DNA of 64,000 nucleotides from Alteromonas sp. C1M14 (GTDB taxonomy: Bacteria > Pseudomonadota > Gammaproteobacteria > Enterobacterales > Alteromonadaceae): the NCBI RefSeq assembly GCF_018860965.1, contig NZ_JAHKQF010000002.1:124001-188000 (forward strand), written 5' to 3'. Under the pieces are notes generated by a model. The model did not search any database. It was not told the origin of the DNA and saw nothing but the letters and a program-made list of their open reading frames with translations. The first letter of the stretch is position 1. Each line of letters opens with the position of its first letter. The position numbers were made by a program, and so were the translations under genes. Positions 57,338 through 64,000 of this stretch are shown here, one piece after another.

Positions 57338-57813
57338 TATTCATCCCCTTCGATTTGATGTAACAAGTAATTCTCTAAACCCATAGTAGAAATTTGATAT
57401 TCTTGGGTTTCTATCCAGTCGAGGTGCTCTTCTTCATACTCTAAAATATCTTCAAGCAGATCCCGACTAACGTAATCTTGTTTTTCTTCACATAACGCAA
57501 TGGCTTGTCTTAGCAACGGCAGTTGCTCAAGTTGAAAGCGACTGTCGCACTGAAGCATTTCTACGGTGTCCTCACCAATATACAGCTTTCCTAAAGCCTG
57601 CAAGTTTGGCAACCCTTCAAGAAAAAGAATGCGCTCGATAACTGCGTCGGCTTGCTTCATGTCTTTAATGGATTTTTTGTAGTTCTTTTCGTTAAGCTCG
57701 CCAAAGCCCCAGTTCTTGAACATACGTGCATGTAGAAAATACTGATTGATGGACGTTAACTCGCTGGTCAATACTTCGTTCAGTATTGCGATGACTTGTT
57801 TATCGCCTTTCAT
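57337..57813 (-). CDS. bfr: Bacterioferritin, heme-type subunit
   Basis: 158 residues. Met52 (IKDMKQAD), the heme ligand, is kept, whereas the ferroxidase site is changed: position 51 is D, 54 is Q, and the residue aligned to E94 is Q; E18, E127 and H130 remain. The 5' neighbour in the operon has the opposite set. Paired Bfr genes of this kind form mixed 24-mers in Neisseria and Pseudomonas. The alignment was done by eye against E. coli Bfr. Confidence 0.92.
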   Translation of the reverse strand: MKGDKQVIAILNEVLTSELTSINQYFLHARMFKNWGFGELNEKNYKKSIKDMKQADAVIERILFLEGLPNLQALGKLYIGEDTVEMLQCDSRFQLEQLPLLRQAIALCEEKQDYVSRDLLEDILEYEEEHLDWIETQEYQISTMGLENYLLHQIEGDE

Positions 57814-57856
57814 AATGTGCCCCTAATTTGATATGACCAGAAGGATAGACTAAAAC

Positions 57857-57870
57857 CTGATCTAAATCAA
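57857..57870 (-). promoter_or_regulatory. FNR-type box before the bacterioferritin pair
   Basis: CTGAT-CTAA-ATCAA, with the first base differing from TTGAT-N4-ATCAA. Forty-three bases before the ATG at 57813. The 10 region is a weak match (CATATC), so direct activation is uncertain; repression or chance remain possible. Confidence 0.45.
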
Positions 57871-57902
57871 AAAAATACTTTAAAAAACAATAACATGAAA
57901 AT

Positions 57903-57921
57903 GATAATGATTCACATGTTG
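57903..57921 (-). promoter_or_regulatory. Fur-like site before the bacterioferritin pair
   Basis: GATAATGATTCACATGTTG matches the 19-base Fur consensus at 13 positions by eye, the left half exactly. It lies 90 bases before the bfr start and just past the end of the antiporter gene. Iron-dependent control of bacterioferritin is common. Marginal match in the right half. Confidence 0.45.
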
Positions 57922-57931
57922 TCCTCTTTTA

Positions 57932-59521
57932 CTATTGGGTGTTTGGGGGAAACACGGTGGTATTGACATAAGCTAATGATTCTTCGGCAAAACCAAGGCC
58001 GGCTTCGGTGAAAAAGTTAAATACTTTGTCCACACCTTGGTTTAAAAGCGCTTGCACTTCATCCTCATAACGGGCGATGGCAGCAATCTTGCCCTGATAT
58101 CCACTAAACTTTAATTGATGGGTGATATTAATGGCATCTTCAATTGAAGGCAGGGCCAGTAGGATAAGTTTCACCCCCGATATATCGATATTCTGCCACA
58201 GATCGATATCCTCACCGTCACCACAAATGACATTGAGCCCTTGTTTTTTTAACGTACGAATCTTCCCTTGATCGGCATCCATTCCCCAAACCGATTTGCC
58301 TGCTAGATTATTGAGTGAATTAAATGCCCCTAATCCCACACGGCCCATACCAATGACAAGGAATTCAGCTTGAGAAACCACAGGGTAAAGATCCCCCGGT
58401 AAACGCTCTTTGCGCTCAAATCGTATAAGGTGGGACTTAATTTTTAAATACCGTGAATGACTAGAACGATAAGCAATGCTAGTGATCACAAAGGAAAATG
58501 ATACGGCAAGGGCAATAATAACCAACCAACGAGGCGCTAACAGCCCCTGACTGACTGCCAATGCGCCTATGATCAGACCAAACTCACTGTAGTTACTCAT
58601 GATCAAAGACGTGAGGTAATTAGTACGAACCCGTAATTTTAATGCTGTCAAAAGACCAAAAAACAGGGCTAATTTAACGACGATAAAGACGCATAATACG
58701 CCTGCTGCCATTACCATACTGAAGTCTGGCAAGGCGGTTAGCCCGATAGATAAGAAAAAACCAATAAGAAATAGATCTTTGAAACCCATTAACGATTTTG
58801 ATAACTCTGTGGCTTTGGCGTGCTTGGCTAGCATGATGCCCATTAAGAGGGCACCAAAGTCGCCTTTAATGTTTACCAATTCAAACAGATGGTAACCGCC
58901 TAAGGCGAACACCAAGCCTGTGAGGGGCAGTAATTCTCCGTGTCCAGAACGGTCAATGAGTTTATTCAGTAGCGGCAGCAGGGGAATAATGGCAAGTAAG
59001 GCAAATGCCCAGACCGACGGGAGTTTGCCGGTAGCGGCCACTAAAAACAGTACTGCGAAGACATCTTGCATCACCAGGATGCCTATGGCTAATTTACCAT
59101 GGCGGGTTTTTGCTTCGCCACTTTCTTCAAGGACTTTAAATACGCACACGGTACTGCTGAAACTAAGGGCAAAAGCGATGAGAATGGCACTGGTAAAAGA
59201 TAAGTCGCCCATGAATGAGGAAAATAGTGCGGCAACACCATAAAGGGCAGCTGATATAAGGCCAACCCATATGAGTGTATGGCAGGTGCTGCCAAGGTAG
59301 ACTTCCCGTTTACTTAAGTCTTTAACATTTAGCTTAAGACCTATACTAAAGAGCATAATGGTGATACCCAGGTCGGCAATTTGCTGAAGTTGGTCGGTCA
59401 TCGCGTAACCTAAGCCGTTTAAAACAAACCCGGCTATTAAGAAACCCACTAAAGGCGGAATGCCTATAAGCTTGACTGAAAGACCACAGATAAAGGCAAA
59501 AAGTAGAAAAAGATATTCCAT
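57932..59521 (-). CDS. CPA2-family cation:proton antiporter with TrkA-N domain
   Basis: 529 residues from ATG 59521 (TTG at 59536 is possible). Twelve hydrophobic segments (to about 370) with the fold of KefB/YbaL-type exchangers, then a cytosolic Rossmann TrkA-N domain (EFLVIGMGRVGLGAFNSLNNLAGKSVWGMDAD). It could move K+ or Na+ against protons. KefB, YbaL and others have the same plan; no subtype is claimed. Confidence 0.88.
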   Translation of the reverse strand: MEYLFLLFAFICGLSVKLIGIPPLVGFLIAGFVLNGLGYAMTDQLQQIADLGITIMLFSIGLKLNVKDLSKREVYLGSTCHTLIWVGLISAALYGVAALFSSFMGDLSFTSAILIAFALSFSSTVCVFKVLEESGEAKTRHGKLAIGILVMQDVFAVLFLVAATGKLPSVWAFALLAIIPLLPLLNKLIDRSGHGELLPLTGLVFALGGYHLFELVNIKGDFGALLMGIMLAKHAKATELSKSLMGFKDLFLIGFFLSIGLTALPDFSMVMAAGVLCVFIVVKLALFFGLLTALKLRVRTNYLTSLIMSNYSEFGLIIGALAVSQGLLAPRWLVIIALAVSFSFVITSIAYRSSHSRYLKIKSHLIRFERKERLPGDLYPVVSQAEFLVIGMGRVGLGAFNSLNNLAGKSVWGMDADQGKIRTLKKQGLNVICGDGEDIDLWQNIDISGVKLILLALPSIEDAINITHQLKFSGYQGKIAAIARYEDEVQALLNQGVDKVFNFFTEAGLGFAEESLAYVNTTVFPPNTQ

Positions 59522-59714
59522 TAAATTACTGCTCAAGAAAAATAAGTTAAGCTCACAGCATAAGCATGCTTGAACGGATAAGTTTTGTAAATCCTAAGAG
59601 AAAACTAAACTAAGTTGCCATTCATAACAAATTTGAGGCAAGTCAGCGTGTTGATGATCCTCTTCTTGGTAAAATACATACCCTACATCAGTTTGCAGAC
59701 ACAATGAGAAAAAA

Positions 59715-61343
59715 ATGCATCACCGAATAATTTATACGTTACTGGCCGTCTTTGTTGTTAACTTGCTGCTAAGCCTTTTTGTTTCCGGATTTGTGTGGCT
59801 TTTACCGGTCACCTTATTGTGCTTACTTACGGCGGTTTATGACGTCAATCAAAACCGACACTCCATCTTAAAGAACTTTCCCTTAGTAGGGCGGGGGCGT
59901 TGGTTTATTGAAGGGTTGCGGCCCTTTATTCAACAGTACCTTCTTGAATCTGACATCGATGGTAAACCCATTAGCCGCATGCATCGTGCGATTGTGTATC
60001 AACGTGCTAAAAATGTACTCGATAGCTCACCTTATGGTACACAGCTTGACACCTATCAAGCCGGTTATGAGTGGATTGGGCATTCCCTTTCTGCAATGGA
60101 AATTGATGAAATGGATGAAAACCCCAGAGTCCATATCGGTGGTCCGTTTTGTCGCCAACCCTATCAAGCCAGTATTCTGAATATTTCGGCCATGAGCTTC
60201 GGTGCACTAAGTGCAAATGCAGTCAAGGCACTGAATCAAGGTGCTGCCAAAGGAGGGTTTTATCATAATACCGGTGAAGGTGGCCTCACTCCCTATCATT
60301 TAGATAACGGTGGCGATGTGGTGTGGCAAATTGGTACGGGTTATTTCGGTTGTCGCCATGAAGACGGCACCTTTGACCCTCAGGCGTTCGCCGATAAAGC
60401 CACCCATGACAATGTGAAAATGATAGAAATTAAACTGTCTCAGGGCGCCAAGCCGGGGCACGGAGGTATTTTGCCTGCGGATAAAAATACCCCCGAGATC
60501 GCTAAGGTACGAGGCGTAAAACCCGGTACTCAAGTTGACTCACCACCACGGCATACGGCTTTTTCAACCCCGCTTGAAATGATGGATTTTATCCAACAGC
60601 TGCGGGAGATGAGTGGTGGCAAGCCAGTAGGGTTTAAACTGTCTATTGGCAGAAAAAGTGAATTTATAGCCTTATGTAAAGCAATGGCAAAATCAGAGAT
60701 TTACCCCGACTTTATCACTGTCGATGGCGGTGAAGGCGGCACTGGCGCTGCGCCTCTAGAATACGCAAACTCTATTGGCTTTCCCCTTCGCGAAGCTTTG
60801 GCATTCGTCGATGATTGCTTAATGGGGTTCGATTTGCGTCAACATATAAAAATTATCGCTTCCGGTAAGATTATTACTGCCTTTGATATCGTGAAAAACC
60901 TAAGTTTAGGTGCTGATTTATGTAATTCTGCACGAGGGATGATGCTGGCATTAGGTTGTGTGCAATCGTTATCGTGTAATACTAATCGATGCCCAACGGG
61001 TGTGGCGACCCAAGACCCAGCCCTTGCTCGCGGCTTAGTGGTAGAGGATAAAAGTGTCAGGGTTTGCCAATTCCACAATAAAACCGTTAATGCATTTATG
61101 GATATTTTATCTTCCACAGGGCATGGCTCCCATGACCGGTTAAATCGTACCCATGTTTTTCGCCGTATCAATCATGCTGAAGTGCGCCGTTATGACGAAA
61201 TTTTCCCCTTAGTTAAACGAGGTGCATTGCTTGGGGAGGCGGTGCCTGACCCCTTTAAATTGCATGTACAAGAAGCCAGTGCACGTAGCTTTATGCCACA
61301 AAGTCATCTGGCTAGAATCGAAGAAGAAACAAAAGCGGTTTAA
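59715..61343 (+). CDS. FMN-binding GltB-like (glutamate synthase central/FMN domain) protein
   Basis: 542 residues. Two N-terminal membrane segments (about 7-45), then the GOGAT FMN-binding barrel: ISAMSFGALSANAVKALNQGA, KLSQGAKPGHGG, TVDGGEGGTGAAPLEYANS and the iron-sulfur triad CNTNRCPTGVATQDP. No amidotransferase domain, so it cannot use glutamine on its own. Similar membrane-anchored stand-alone FMN domains are common but rarely studied. The stop is 2 bases before an FNR box. Confidence 0.85.
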   Translation: MHHRIIYTLLAVFVVNLLLSLFVSGFVWLLPVTLLCLLTAVYDVNQNRHSILKNFPLVGRGRWFIEGLRPFIQQYLLESDIDGKPISRMHRAIVYQRAKNVLDSSPYGTQLDTYQAGYEWIGHSLSAMEIDEMDENPRVHIGGPFCRQPYQASILNISAMSFGALSANAVKALNQGAAKGGFYHNTGEGGLTPYHLDNGGDVVWQIGTGYFGCRHEDGTFDPQAFADKATHDNVKMIEIKLSQGAKPGHGGILPADKNTPEIAKVRGVKPGTQVDSPPRHTAFSTPLEMMDFIQQLREMSGGKPVGFKLSIGRKSEFIALCKAMAKSEIYPDFITVDGGEGGTGAAPLEYANSIGFPLREALAFVDDCLMGFDLRQHIKIIASGKIITAFDIVKNLSLGADLCNSARGMMLALGCVQSLSCNTNRCPTGVATQDPALARGLVVEDKSVRVCQFHNKTVNAFMDILSSTGHGSHDRLNRTHVFRRINHAEVRRYDEIFPLVKRGALLGEAVPDPFKLHVQEASARSFMPQSHLARIEEETKAV

Positions 61344-61345
61344 AA

Positions 61346-61387
61346 TTGATGTCAATCAACATTGAGGGCACAAAGGTACACTATACT
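61346..61387 (+). promoter_or_regulatory. FNR-dependent promoter of the UspA-type gene
   Basis: TTGAT-GTCA-ATCAA (61346-61359) is a perfect FNR box. Twenty-two bases later stands TATACT (61382-61387), which would place the box at about -41.5. uspE has the same geometry and the same -10 (48292-48332). Confidence 0.8.
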
Positions 61388-61410
61388 GAGCCATAACAAA
61401 GGAGCTAACA

Positions 61411-61833
61411 ATGAAAAGTTACCAATCCATCCTAGTGGCAGTAGACATCTACTCAGACTATGAACCGGTTATACAGCGCGCATTAAACATGGCTGGCGAT
61501 GGTGTAACGGTCAATCTTATTTATGTTGTGTATCCACAAACCAGTATTGAGCCGTACGGCTTATTTTTAGAAACGGATTACTCTGATGAAATTTGCCAGC
61601 AGGCGAAAACCCGGCTCAAGGATCTTGCCACGAAACACGGTATATCGAGTACTAACACCCATGTAGTGGTCGGGGCGGCCGCAGACGAAATTCATGAAGC
61701 GGCAGAGCGACTCAAAGCAGATCTCATTGTCATAGGTACCCATGGCAGAAGTGGGGTGCGTTTGCTGCTAGGCTCTACCGCCAATGCGGTAATGCATGGT
61801 GTAAAAATTGATGTACTGGCAGTGAAGGTCTAA
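61411..61833 (+). CDS. Universal stress protein, UspA family, single domain
   Basis: 140 residues. YQSILVAVDIYSDYEPVIQRAL, VVVGAAADEIHEAAERLKADLIVIGTHGRSGVRLLLGSTANAVMHGVKIDVLAVKV carries the G-x2-G-x9-G-S nucleotide motif. AAAGGAG precedes the ATG. Its promoter is FNR-type, so it is a probable anaerobic Usp. Confidence 0.94.
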   Translation: MKSYQSILVAVDIYSDYEPVIQRALNMAGDGVTVNLIYVVYPQTSIEPYGLFLETDYSDEICQQAKTRLKDLATKHGISSTNTHVVVGAAADEIHEAAERLKADLIVIGTHGRSGVRLLLGSTANAVMHGVKIDVLAVKV

Positions 61834-61838
61834 TTCTT

Positions 61839-62195
61839 TTAGAACGAAGCCGCCTTTTGTCCCGCAGGAAGTTGCGCGTTTACCATATCGGTAACCGTAC
61901 TTTCGATTAATTTAAGGTGGGAATGGTGCAGCTTCGTTTTTTGAACATTATCAAAACCAACGGTTTGAAACTCAAGATCATCCCCTGCGCTACTTACTCT
62001 TACATAGGTTTGTTCATCGCTATTGGTAATTGGCACGCGAATATATAAGGGTTCATTATTTGTCTCCAAATATGCATACGCGGCCTTTTTACTTTCAAAC
62101 GGGGATTTTTTTTCCGGTTGTAAGATCCATTGATCAGATTGCTGGAGGATCTCAATAAGTAACTTTGCGTGTTTCGTGTCAATTTCACATGTCAT
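61839..62195 (-). CDS. Small protein of unknown function
   Basis: 118 residues from ATG 62195 (AGAGGA seven bases before; the frame extends to 62216). No signal or membrane segment. Sequence is charged, with KSPFESKKAAYAYLETNNEPLYIRVPITNSDEQTYVRV in the middle. I do not recognise the family. It is convergent with the Usp gene, only 5 bases apart. Confidence 0.55.
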   Translation of the reverse strand: MTCEIDTKHAKLLIEILQQSDQWILQPEKKSPFESKKAAYAYLETNNEPLYIRVPITNSDEQTYVRVSSAGDDLEFQTVGFDNVQKTKLHHSHLKLIESTVTDMVNAQLPAGQKAASF

Positions 62196-62682
62196 GGTGC
62201 ATTCCTCTATATTCAATCTTATGTGTTGCTACGGGAAACGTGCACAAATAGTTCGAATGTTCACCAAAGTCACCGTCAGTATTCTTGAAACCTCTAAGTT
62301 TTGAATAAATAATTTAAGTAAAGAACACTTACTTATCGCTGGGATTATTGAGAAAATCCCGGTCTGTTTACATATTCCTTTCATTCTTGAGCATATAACC
62401 TACGTCTATGCCGTGATTTTCTAAAGTCCTCTAAAAGCGCCACTATAAAAGGAAAGAAACAAGTCTATTACCTTTGTTTCTGCGGATTTAAGCGCATGGG
62501 ATTAAAAAGCACCATGGTAATACCTTTAAGGTAAACGCTCTATTCTAAACATAAAATATTACAGATATTCCTGTATGTAAGAAAAAACTATTCTTGACGA
62601 TATCCTTACGTGGCTGTTAAATGAGTTAATATAATAAAAAAAATATTCAAAGAATAACCAGAACAACACAACAGGTATCACT
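62196..62682. other. Intergenic region of 487 bases before the TonB receptor
   Basis: A/T-rich. Contains a weak hairpin (GGGATT/AATCCC, 62341-62360), a small inverted repeat TACCTT-T-AAGGTA (62521-62533) and the promoter listed at 62594-62622. No further gene is convincing. Confidence 0.5.
62594..62622 (+). promoter_or_regulatory. Candidate promoter of the TonB-dependent receptor
   Basis: TTGACG (62594-62599), a 17-base spacer and TTAAAT (62617-62622). The start near 62629 leaves a leader of about 54 bases. A/T-rich surroundings make chance matches likely. Confidence 0.4.
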
Positions 62683-64000
62683 ATGAAAATGGAAAGAGCA
62701 CGTTTTGCTGCTTGCTATCTTAGTAAGCAAATCCGTCAAGCTTGGAACCCCGTTAATGTAATTGCACCTATCTGTTTAGCCACTGCGGTACTTTCTGCTC
62801 CCGCCATGGCTCAGCAACAAACAGGTAGTATAAGAGGACAAGTCGAAGCAGGAGACATGAATACCAGCGTGGCAGGTATTGAAATCATCGCTACTAGCGC
62901 TGTGATGCCAAAACCTCGTACGGCCACAACCCGAGAGGACGGTACCTTTACTATGCCGTTTTTGTTACCCGGTGAATACACGGTGTCTTTTTCGTTGCCC
63001 AATGGCCAAACAAAAGCGTTTACTACCCAGGTATTACTAGAGCAAGCGTCATCCATTAACTTTGTCTATTCCCCGGATAATACCGAAGTCATCACCATTA
63101 CCGGCAGCCCTTTTGTTACCACGGGTAACTCATCTTTGACCAATTCATTTGGTGCTGAGGTATTGCAGTCTTTGCCCACAGGGCAGACCTATCGGGATAT
63201 GCTGAAAATATTACCTGGTGTGGAATATTCAGAAAACGGCACATTAGGTCCATCGGCCGGTGGTTCGGGTGCTGATAACAGTTATGGTTTTGATGGCGTA
63301 GATTTATCCATGCCCATGTTCGGCAATTTGTCTTCCGAACCTTCTACTCACGATATTGCTAACGTATCGGTGGACCGCGGTGGAGCTAAAGCCATTGGTT
63401 TTAACCGTTCAGGTGGTTTCTCTGTAAATTCGGTATCTAAATCAGGCACCAATGAATTTCACGGAAGTTTAGAATATCGTATTCAGCCTTCATCATTTTC
63501 TGCCACACCTAAAGATGGCGTAATACAAGATACGGATCAAACCTGGATTGTCGGCTCTGTAAGTGGCCCCCTTATTGAAGATGAGTTGTTTTTCTATGGG
63601 TCTTTCTATCGTCCTGAAGTTGATGGCAGTAGTAAAACCACAGCATACGGCCCAACAAAAGACTACAGCAGTGAGCGTAATGAGTATTTTGGTAAATTAA
63701 CCTGGGCGCCTACCGACGATATTTTGCTTAATGCCAGTATTCGTGATTCAGAACGCACGGTAACAGGGTCGTCTATTGGCGAATATGAAACGGATTCTGT
63801 TTCAGTGGGGTCTGAGTCCAATCTAAATATCTATTCTGTTGATGGTTCTTGGTTGCTTGGTGATTCAAGTATTTCATTTAAGTACGGTAAATACGAAGAA
63901 GACTTTATCGACACGCCTGATGTCGAATTAAGCGGTATCACGCCGGTTATTGGTAATTCACTGGATATCACCAGTTTGGATCAATTGGGTTACTTCAGTG
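62683..64000 (+). CDS. Oar-like TonB-dependent receptor, N-terminal part
   Basis: Open to the right edge: 439 residues seen, read by hand from ATG 62683. A long signal peptide (cleaved after AMA, residue 43) is followed by a carboxypeptidase-regulatory-like domain (SIRGQVEAGDMNTSVAGIEIIATS) and the plug domain (GNSSLTNSFGAEVLQSLPTGQTYRDMLKILPGVEYSENGT, DNSYGFDGVDLSMPM, NRSGGFSVNSVSKSGTNEFHGSLEYRI). This order marks Oar-like receptors, which take up large substrates in marine bacteria. The ligand cannot be told. The 3' part is outside the window. Confidence 0.9.
   Translation, partial: MKMERARFAACYLSKQIRQAWNPVNVIAPICLATAVLSAPAMAQQQTGSIRGQVEAGDMNTSVAGIEIIATSAVMPKPRTATTREDGTFTMPFLLPGEYTVSFSLPNGQTKAFTTQVLLEQASSINFVYSPDNTEVITITGSPFVTTGNSSLTNSFGAEVLQSLPTGQTYRDMLKILPGVEYSENGTLGPSAGGSGADNSYGFDGVDLSMPMFGNLSSEPSTHDIANVSVDRGGAKAIGFNRSGGFSVNSVSKSGTNEFHGSLEYRIQPSSFSATPKDGVIQDTDQTWIVGSVSGPLIEDELFFYGSFYRPEVDGSSKTTAYGPTKDYSSERNEYFGKLTWAPTDDILLNASIRDSERTVTGSSIGEYETDSVSVGSESNLNIYSVDGSWLLGDSSISFKYGKYEEDFIDTPDVELSGITPVIGNSLDITSLDQLGYFS

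Noticed and set aside
62341-62360. Hairpin GGGATT/AATCCC as a terminator
   Set aside because: No T run and only 6 bp; likely chance in an A/T-rich gap.

Overview
The window is chromosomal DNA of a marine-type gammaproteobacterium, most likely Alteromonadales/Alteromonadaceae. The reasons are gene order (aroA-cmk-rpsA-ihfB, lapAB-pyrF, lrp-ftsK-lolA-rarA-crcB-serS, uvrY-uvrC-pgsA-tRNA-Gly/Cys/Leu, ccoNOQP-ccoHIS-TauE-fnr-uspE-ttcA), protein similarity to known family members, and an Oar-like TonB receptor at the right edge. I see no phage, insertion sequence, CRISPR array or rRNA. Both ends cut genes: aroA on the left and the TonB receptor on the right.

Layout. 1-3.8 kb: aroA (3' end), cmk, rpsA (no Shine-Dalgarno, hairpin leader), ihfB. 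3.8-10.2 kb: a block inserted in the otherwise conserved ihfB-lapAB-pyrF order. It holds a BaeSR-like two-component system, a YHYH-domain lipoprotein, two small secreted cysteine proteins and a large PilZ protein. Two promoters in this block carry the same direct-repeat operator with identical spacing, so a small private regulon can be read from the sequence. 10.2-22.7 kb: lapAB, pyrF, ald and lrp (divergent), ftsK, lolA, rarA, crcB, serS, tusDCBE and a YccA-type membrane protein. 22.9-30.2 kb: tRNA-Ser, ovoA-ovoB for ovothiol, uvrY-uvrC, pgsA and three tRNAs.

30.3-40.8 kb is the least conventional part. It holds a secreted catalase-fold-like protein divergent from a radical SAM enzyme, then a DUF547-DUF1223 fusion, then a tightly packed run of DedA, ATP-grasp, DinB-like, NRDE-type Ntn-hydrolase-like, YHS, DoxX-like and a two-domain acyltransferase of ornithine-lipid (OlsF) type, followed by a membrane-anchored glutaredoxin-like protein. 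The run looks like one transcription unit, but its joint function cannot be read from sequence. 40.9-45.4 kb: sulfurtransferase, CobB-type deacylase, LysE-family exporter, Bax-like glucosaminidase and others.

45.4-61.8 kb is a microaerobic/anaerobic respiration block: rssA, ttcA, uspE, fnr, a TauE-like protein, ccoS, ccoI, ccoH, ccoPQON, a bacterioferritin pair, a CPA2 antiporter, an FMN-binding GltB-like protein and a second universal stress protein. FNR-type boxes stand before uspE, between ccoN and a small membrane-anchored protein, before the bacterioferritins (with a Fur-like site), and before the second usp gene. The two usp promoters have the geometry of class II FNR activation. The two bacterioferritins divide heme ligand and ferroxidase residues between them.
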